The position numbers and the translations under genes were made by a program. A model generated the notes under the pieces. The model ran no database searches. It had not been told where the DNA came from and was given only the letters and a program-made list of their open reading frames with translations. A stretch of 15,887 nucleotides of DNA, from assembly GCA_030528765.1 (NCBI GenBank), contig JAUMYD010000015.1:1-15887 (forward strand), read 5' to 3'. Source of the stretch: Bacillota bacterium (GTDB taxonomy: Bacteria; Bacillota; Dehalobacteriia; UBA4068). This document shows, one piece after another, positions 11,458 to 15,887 of the stretch. Position 1 is the stretch's first letter. Every line of letters starts with the position of its first letter.

Positions 11458-13893
11458 ATGCGCGTTTCATATAATTGGTTAAAGCAATATGTAAGCACTG
11501 AGCTGGATGCGGAGACGCTGGCCAGCCGTTTGACCTTTGCCGGGCTGGAGCTGGATGAGATCCTCACTCGTGGGGATGATTTCAGCGGCGTAGTCGTGGC
11601 GAAGGTCCTCACTTGTGAGGCGGTGGAGGGCAGTGACCACCTGCACAAGCTTTCCGTGGATGCGGGCGGGGAAGCGCCCCTTTCCATCATCTGCGGCGCA
11701 CCCAACATCGCGGCAGGGCAGATCGTGGCCTGCGCCATGGTGGGCGCGGAGCTGCCCGGCGGCTTTCAGATCGGCAAGCGCAAGACCTTTGGCGTGGAAA
11801 GCTGCGGCATGATCTGCTCCCAGAAGGAGCTGGGTCTTTCCGAGGATCACAGCGGCATCTGGGTGCTGGATGACTATTTCACCGGGCAGGAAGCCCCCCT
11901 GGGCAAGGACATCGTGGAAGCCCTGGGCCTGCGGGATTCGGTGATGGTCATCGAGCTGACCCCCAACCGCAGCGATTGCCTGGGCATGCTGAATATGGCC
12001 CGGGAGGCGGCAGCCGTTTCCGGTGGCAGCCTGCACCTGCCGGAGATCACTTACGAAGAGAAGGGCGGCCCCGTTGAACAGGCCATTTCTATCACCGTGG
12101 AGGATGAGAAGCTCTGCCCCCGCTACGCAGCGCGCCTGGTGCGCGGTGTGAAGATCGGCCCCTCCCCCCTGTGGATGCAGAATTACCTGTTGGCCGCCGG
12201 CATGCGCCCCATCAACAATGTGGTGGATATCAGCAATTTCGTCATGCTGGAAATGAACCAGCCTTTGCATACCTTTGATTATCAGCAGCTGAAAGGGCAG
12301 AAGATCATTGTCCGCGCTGCGAAAAACGGCGAGACCATGCAGACCCTGGACGGCAAAGACCGCAGCTTCCAGGGGGATGAGATCCTCATCTGCGATGGGG
12401 AACGGCCCATCTGCGTGGCCGGTGTGATGGGCGGCATGGATACGGAAGTGACGGATGCCACCACGGATATCCTCATTGAATCCGCCTGCTTTGATCAGGT
12501 GCATATCCGCAAGACCTCCCGCCGTCTGGGCATCCCCTCCGAAGCCTCCATGCGCTTTGAGAAGGGAGTGGATGCCTCCAACTGCGATACCGCCTGCCGC
12601 CGCGCTGTGCAGCTGCTGGTGGAATACTGCGGCGGCGTAGCCGAGCAGGGCGTGGTGGATGTGCGCGCTGCTGCCTATGAGGAGGGATTCCCCGCCAAGG
12701 AAGTGCTGCTCCGCCCGGAACGTGTCAATCAGATTCTGGGCACTGCTTATACGAAGGAAGAGGTCTGCGGCGTGATGCAGGCCCTGCATTTCCCCTATGT
12801 GGAGCAGGAGGATGGCCTGCTGGTCTCTGCTCCCTGCTATCGCCAGGACATCAGCCTGGAGGTGGATCTGATCGAAGAAGTGGCCCGCATCCTGGGCTAT
12901 GACAAGATCCCCGCCACTCTGCCCCTGAACCCCAGCACCGGCGGCCGCGATGCGGAGCAGAGCCTGCTGCTGAAGGTGAAGGACAGCTGCGTGGCCCTGG
13001 GCCTGAACGAGACCGTGAACTACAGCTTCATCAGCCCTGTGGAAGCAGATCGTCTGGCCTTGCCTGCGGATCACCCCTGGCGGAGGAACCTGCTGGTCTC
13101 CAACCCTCTTTCCGAGGAGCAGAGCGTCATGCGGCAGAGCCTGCTGCCCGGCCTGCTGCACACGGCCGCCCGGAACCAGAGCCGCCGCAATCTGGATCTG
13201 CGCTTTTTTGAGACGGGCATGCTCTTTATCCCGGCAGAGCAGGAGATCCAGAGCACCCAGCCTACAGAGGTGCTGACCCTGGCCATGCTGCTCTGCGGCG
13301 CGGCAGAGGACAACTGGCTGCACCAGACGAAGGAATATGATTTCTATGATCTGAAGGGCATGCTGGAAACGCTGGCTGCCATGCTGGGCGTGGGGCCCCT
13401 TGGCTTTGCCCGCTGCCAACGCAGCTTCCTGCACCCGGGCCGCAGCGCGGAGATCAGCCTGAACGGCGAAAGCCTGGGCATCATCGGCGAGCTCCACCCG
13501 GCAGTGGCAGAGGCCTACGAGCTTTCCGGCCGTGTGCTGCTGGCAGAGCTTTCCCTCTCCCCGCTGATGGCCGCAGCCCTGCAGCAGGGGAACAAGCCCC
13601 ATGATCTGCCCCGCTACCCGGCTTCCACCCGTGATATCGCGGTGATCGGCAGCAAGGATGTGGCAGAAGCGGAGATCGCGGCAGCCATCCGGGCAAACGG
13701 TGGCGAATTCCTGCGCCAGGTTCGTCTCTTTGACCTTTATGATAAGGCTCCCATCCCCGAGGGACAGCGTTCCCTGGCCTATGGCCTGCAGTTCCGGAAG
13801 GAAGAGGGCACCCTAACCGATCAGGAAGTGGATGCTGCCTTCCGGGCCATCGTGGAAAGCCTTTCCGCGCAGTATGGATATAAACTGCGCTAA
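11458..13893 (+). CDS. pheT: Phenylalanyl-tRNA synthetase beta subunit
   Basis: Large subunit of PheRS, needed for tRNA binding and editing of mischarged Tyr. The product is 811 residues, the usual bacterial length. The order of domains is standard: N-terminal MRVSYNWLKQYV, OB-fold tRNA-binding domain (about 42-150), B3/B4 editing domain (about 210-380, with IELTPNRSDCLGM before it and INNVVDISNFVMLEMNQPLHTFD inside), B5 domain (about 405-480), catalytic-like core, and C-terminal anticodon-binding FDX-ACB domain (last 93 residues, RYPASTRDIAVI to YGYKLR). ATG 11458 has GGGAG seven bases upstream and gives the family N-terminus. An extension to 11347 would translate the repeat and is rejected. 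zapA follows 51 bases later, probably in the same operon. Confidence 0.98.
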   Translation: MRVSYNWLKQYVSTELDAETLASRLTFAGLELDEILTRGDDFSGVVVAKVLTCEAVEGSDHLHKLSVDAGGEAPLSIICGAPNIAAGQIVACAMVGAELPGGFQIGKRKTFGVESCGMICSQKELGLSEDHSGIWVLDDYFTGQEAPLGKDIVEALGLRDSVMVIELTPNRSDCLGMLNMAREAAAVSGGSLHLPEITYEEKGGPVEQAISITVEDEKLCPRYAARLVRGVKIGPSPLWMQNYLLAAGMRPINNVVDISNFVMLEMNQPLHTFDYQQLKGQKIIVRAAKNGETMQTLDGKDRSFQGDEILICDGERPICVAGVMGGMDTEVTDATTDILIESACFDQVHIRKTSRRLGIPSEASMRFEKGVDASNCDTACRRAVQLLVEYCGGVAEQGVVDVRAAAYEEGFPAKEVLLRPERVNQILGTAYTKEEVCGVMQALHFPYVEQEDGLLVSAPCYRQDISLEVDLIEEVARILGYDKIPATLPLNPSTGGRDAEQSLLLKVKDSCVALGLNETVNYSFISPVEADRLALPADHPWRRNLLVSNPLSEEQSVMRQSLLPGLLHTAARNQSRRNLDLRFFETGMLFIPAEQEIQSTQPTEVLTLAMLLCGAAEDNWLHQTKEYDFYDLKGMLETLAAMLGVGPLGFARCQRSFLHPGRSAEISLNGESLGIIGELHPAVAEAYELSGRVLLAELSLSPLMAAALQQGNKPHDLPRYPASTRDIAVIGSKDVAEAEIAAAIRANGGEFLRQVRLFDLYDKAPIPEGQRSLAYGLQFRKEEGTLTDQEVDAAFRAIVESLSAQYGYKLR

Positions 13894-13944
13894 GATGCTT
13901 TTGTGTGTTTGTGTTTTGGTGTTTTGGTGAATGGAGGTCCTGCC

Positions 13945-14220
13945 ATGGCAAACGATAATATCTACCGCTTTCGCCTGTTTGGCGTGGATTATACCCTGTG
14001 CGGCGATAAATCCCCGGCTGAAATGGAATTGATCGTTCGCATGGTGGAGCAAAAGATGGAAGGCATTCAATCCATGGCGCCAGGCTATTCCACCATGCGG
14101 ACAGCTACTCTGGCTGCCCTGCAGCTGGCGGAGGAGCTTTATGACGCCCGCAAGGAATACACCGATATGCTCTATGAAGCCAATATCGGCGCAGAATATG
14201 ATTTGTTTAACATGAAATAA
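13945..14220 (+). CDS. zapA: Cell division protein ZapA
   Basis: Small FtsZ-associated protein that promotes bundling of FtsZ filaments at the division septum. The 91-residue product has the ZapA pattern: a short beta-hairpin start (NIYRFRLFGVDYTLCGDKSPAEM), then a long coiled-coil helix (about 27-82: VRMVEQKMEGI, TATLAALQLAEELYDARKEY). ATG 13945 follows GGAGGT by six bases. In many Bacillota zapA lies just downstream of pheT, and here the gap is 51 bases with no terminator, so cotranscription with pheST is likely. The gap contains two GTGTTTTGGT-like tandem units. Confidence 0.92.
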   Translation: MANDNIYRFRLFGVDYTLCGDKSPAEMELIVRMVEQKMEGIQSMAPGYSTMRTATLAALQLAEELYDARKEYTDMLYEANIGAEYDLFNMK

Positions 14221-14266
14221 GGCACTGCGCGAGGGCCAGCCATTCGGCTGGCCCATAGCTGCCTTT
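14219..14266 (+). terminator. Inverted repeat after zapA, possible terminator
   Basis: Perfect 9-bp stem GGGCCAGCC / GGCTGGCCC (14233-14241 with 14246-14254, loop ATTC), within an outer pairing AAGGCA / TGCCTT (14219-14224 with 14260-14265). There is no proper U-run after it, so termination is uncertain. Confidence 0.4.
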
Positions 14267-14341
14267 AGCCACTGCCGCGGAATCGCCTGGCAGCCGGAGC
14301 GGAACCCCGGCGTGCTTGCTGTCTCCGGGCAGAAGCAGCAG

Positions 14342-14482
14342 GCCAAAATAAGTGTTTTGCTGCCCCGCTCTTTCTGAAAAAGCAGCGGTTTTAAGAGCTT
14401 GTAAATCCTTCTTCTTTGAAAAGAAGAAGCAGGAAACTTTTAATTTTTGCTCTGCTGCCCGGAGTGAGGCGCAGCAGAGCAA
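14342..14482. repeat. Modular hairpin repeat, copy R4, inverted orientation
   Basis: On the minus strand this copy reads as the same modules found on the plus strand at R1-R3. The block 14446-14402 matches the 3' 45 bases of 11367-11426, with hairpin 14408-14429. An imperfect hairpin follows (14370-14390), then the spacer AAAACACTTATTTTGG (14358-14343), which matches those at 544-560 and 11334-11350. At the other edge a 12-bp perfect inverted repeat, TTGCTCTGCTGC / GCAGCAGAGCAA (14447-14458 with 14471-14482), is specific to this copy. It lies between zapA and the NIF3 gene. The flanks (14267-14341 and 14483-14580) hold no gene I can see. Confidence 0.82.
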
Positions 14483-14599
14483 AGCTGACTGAGAGCTTGT
14501 GCAGGCTTTTTTGATCAATCCCTGGTTGTGCTGCGCGCAGCCAGCCAAAGGCTGAAGAGCTTTCTGCCCGCATCCCAGAGAGAAAAAGGAGGACTTTAT

Positions 14600-15553
14600 A
14601 TGAAATTACAGGAACTTTACGCCTTAGCCATCGAGATGGGCATGGAGGCTGACCCCCGCGGCCGCGCTGCTGCGGAAAAATGCCTGCTGAAAGCGAAAAA
14701 AGCCTTTGATAAGCTGGATGAGGAGGAGCAGCCCTTCTTTGACCGGGATCAGCTCATCAATCCCTATGGAGATACCCGCATCCTGAACGGGGAGCCGGAT
14801 GCAGAGATCCGCAAGCTCATCGCCGGTGTGGATATGGAGCTCAGCGAGCTGCTGCTGGCAGACCGCCTGAACGAAAAGGGCGCAGGCATCGACCTGGTGC
14901 TGGCCCATCATCCGGAGGGGCGTGCGCTGCTGAATCTGCCCCGTGTCATGGGCCTGCAGCCTCTGGCCTTTGCCGGAGCCGGTGTGCAGCTGAATGTGGC
15001 GGAATCCCTGCTGGAGGGCCGCTGCCGGGAGGTGGAGACCAGCGTTGGCGTTTCCAATTACAATCGGGCCGTGGATGCTGCCCGTCTGCTGGGACTGAAC
15101 ATGATGTGCGTCCACACCCCCTGCGACAATCTGGTGAATACCTTCCTGACGAAGCTGATGGAAGCGGAGGCCCCGGAGACCGTGGGCGATGTCTGCAAGC
15201 TGCTCCGCTCCATCCCTGAATATGAGCTGGCTGCTAAGACGAACAACCCGGCTATGATCGTTTCCGGCTGTGCGGAGCGCAGCGCCGGAAAGGTCTTTGT
15301 GGATATGACCGGCGGCACCGGCGGCCCGAAGGAATATTACAGGCTGCTCTCTGAAGCCGGTGTGGGCACTGTGCTCTGCATGCACGCGGGCAAGGATACC
15401 ATTGAGGTATCGAAGGAAGCCCACATCAGCGTGGTCATCGCCGGGCATATGCCCTCTGACAGCCTGGGCATCAATCTCTTCCTGGACCAGGTGGAGGCTG
15501 CCGGTGTGGAGACCCTCTGCTGCTCCGGCCTGACACGTTTCAAACGCAGCTGA
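14600..15553 (+). CDS. NIF3-family (NGG1p-interacting factor 3-like) protein
   Basis: Member of the widespread Nif3/DUF34 family, often labelled GTP cyclohydrolase 1 type 2; the biological function is not settled. The 317-residue product shows the metal-site residues of the family: VLAHHPEG (100-107), MMCVHTPCDN (168-177), LCMHAG (259-264) and VVIAGHMPSDSLGINLFLDQVE (278-299), so a two-metal centre is inferred. It is longer at the N-terminus than the short bacterial forms, with about 95 helical residues before the first His motif. ATG 14600 has AAGGAGG seven bases upstream. In this lineage it sits between zapA and a U32 peptidase gene; whether it is cotranscribed with either is unclear because of repeat R4 and the weak hairpin at 15573-15599. 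Confidence 0.88.
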   Translation: MKLQELYALAIEMGMEADPRGRAAAEKCLLKAKKAFDKLDEEEQPFFDRDQLINPYGDTRILNGEPDAEIRKLIAGVDMELSELLLADRLNEKGAGIDLVLAHHPEGRALLNLPRVMGLQPLAFAGAGVQLNVAESLLEGRCREVETSVGVSNYNRAVDAARLLGLNMMCVHTPCDNLVNTFLTKLMEAEAPETVGDVCKLLRSIPEYELAAKTNNPAMIVSGCAERSAGKVFVDMTGGTGGPKEYYRLLSEAGVGTVLCMHAGKDTIEVSKEAHISVVIAGHMPSDSLGINLFLDQVEAAGVETLCCSGLTRFKRS

Positions 15554-15572
15554 TCCGGGGAGCGCTTCCCGG

Positions 15573-15610
15573 TGGCCCTCCTTCCAAAGGAATGGGCCAG
15601 CTGCTTTTTA
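15573..15610 (+). terminator. Weak terminator candidate after the NIF3 gene
   Basis: TGGCCC (15573-15578) pairs with GGGCCA (15594-15599), with an inner TTCC-AAA-GGAA stem. A run of five T follows, but five bases after the stem, so efficiency is doubtful and read-through into the U32 gene is possible. Confidence 0.4.
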
Positions 15611-15645
15611 TGCAAGCTATCTGAAAGAATCGAACGGAGATCATT

Positions 15646-15887
15646 ATGACAGAATTACTGGCGCCTGCCGGCAGTATGGAGGCCCTTCGTGCGGCTGTGG
15701 CAAATGGCGCAAACGCGGTTTATCTGGGCGGGAAACAGTTTTCTGCCCGGGCTTTTGCAGATAATTTTACGATCGAAGAGATCAGGGCAGCGGTGGAGCT
15801 TGCGCATTTTCATGGGGTAAAGGTCTATGTGGCGGTGAATACACTGCTTTCCGATGCGGAGCTGCCGGAGATGCTGGATTACGCGGC
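15646..15887 (+). CDS. Peptidase U32 family protein, N-terminal part (runs off the window)
   Basis: Eighty codons are present. The opening MTELLAPAGSMEALRAAVAN, then GANAVYLGGKQFSARAFADNF and HGVKVYVAVNTLLSDAEL, are the well-conserved N-terminal TIM-barrel strands of the U32 family. Members act as collagenase-like proteases or, more often, in tRNA/rRNA hydroxylation (TrhP and RlhA groups). The distinguishing C-terminal part lies outside, so the subgroup is open. ATG 15646 is preceded by GGAG about seven bases upstream. It lies 92 bases after the NIF3 gene. Confidence 0.95.
   Translation, partial: MTELLAPAGSMEALRAAVANGANAVYLGGKQFSARAFADNFTIEEIRAAVELAHFHGVKVYVAVNTLLSDAELPEMLDYA

Noticed and set aside
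11479..13602. Long open frame (707 codons) on the minus strand opposite pheT
   Set aside because: Same antisense effect; the composition is a His/Gln/Ala-rich shadow and pheT motifs are unambiguous.

Overview
The window looks like a chromosomal segment of a moderately GC-rich Bacillota. The Gram-positive signs are sigma-A promoters with near-consensus boxes, strong GGAGG ribosome binding sites, a T-box ahead of thrS, the infC-rpmI-rplT operon with a leader terminator, a YtxC homologue and a YqzL-like mini-protein. The ThrRS (MTCPFQ-type motif, RNESSGEMHG, SEGH) and the order trmH-pheS-pheT-zapA-U32 remind me of Negativicutes. That placement is an impression from memory, not a demonstrated assignment.

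Left part, minus strand (1-6177). Reading in the direction of transcription there are: a YtxC-family protein (6177-5395); a predicted membrane-anchored or secreted protein of unknown function (5024-4218); a decayed C-terminal remnant of an XRE/Cro-type repressor (4144-4040); a GNAT acetyltransferase (3768-3142); thrS (2709-769) behind a consensus promoter and a complete T-box with terminator; and the start of a small predicted lipoprotein (208-1). Most of these minus genes end in their own intrinsic terminator, so they are mainly single transcription units. ytxC, thrS and infC-rpmI-rplT are near neighbours in Bacillus. Here the same genes are split between two strands with accessory genes inserted between them.

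Right part, plus strand (6463-15887). First comes an AT-richer gene for a three-TM membrane protein whose C-terminal half resembles the TRADD-N-associated membrane domain. It is followed by the translation genes infC-rpmI-rplT, with a perfect TTGACA-17-TATAAT promoter, a leader attenuator and an ATC start codon for IF3. Then come a SpoU/TrmH-family rRNA methyltransferase, a 30-codon YqzL-like gene with its own promoter and terminator or attenuator, pheS, pheT, zapA, a NIF3-family protein, and the 5' end of a U32 peptidase gene.

The least ordinary content lies between the genes. Four gaps (about 440-625, 8646-8838, 11160-11426 and 14342-14482) hold related mosaic repeats. They are chains of near-perfect hairpins whose arm sequences differ from hairpin to hairpin, joined by conserved short spacers. 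One 60-bp block occurs twice directly and once inverted. These repeats sit downstream of thrS, between rplT and trmH, inside the pheS-pheT gap, and between zapA and the NIF3 gene. I do not recognise the family; it is the best candidate here for something undescribed.
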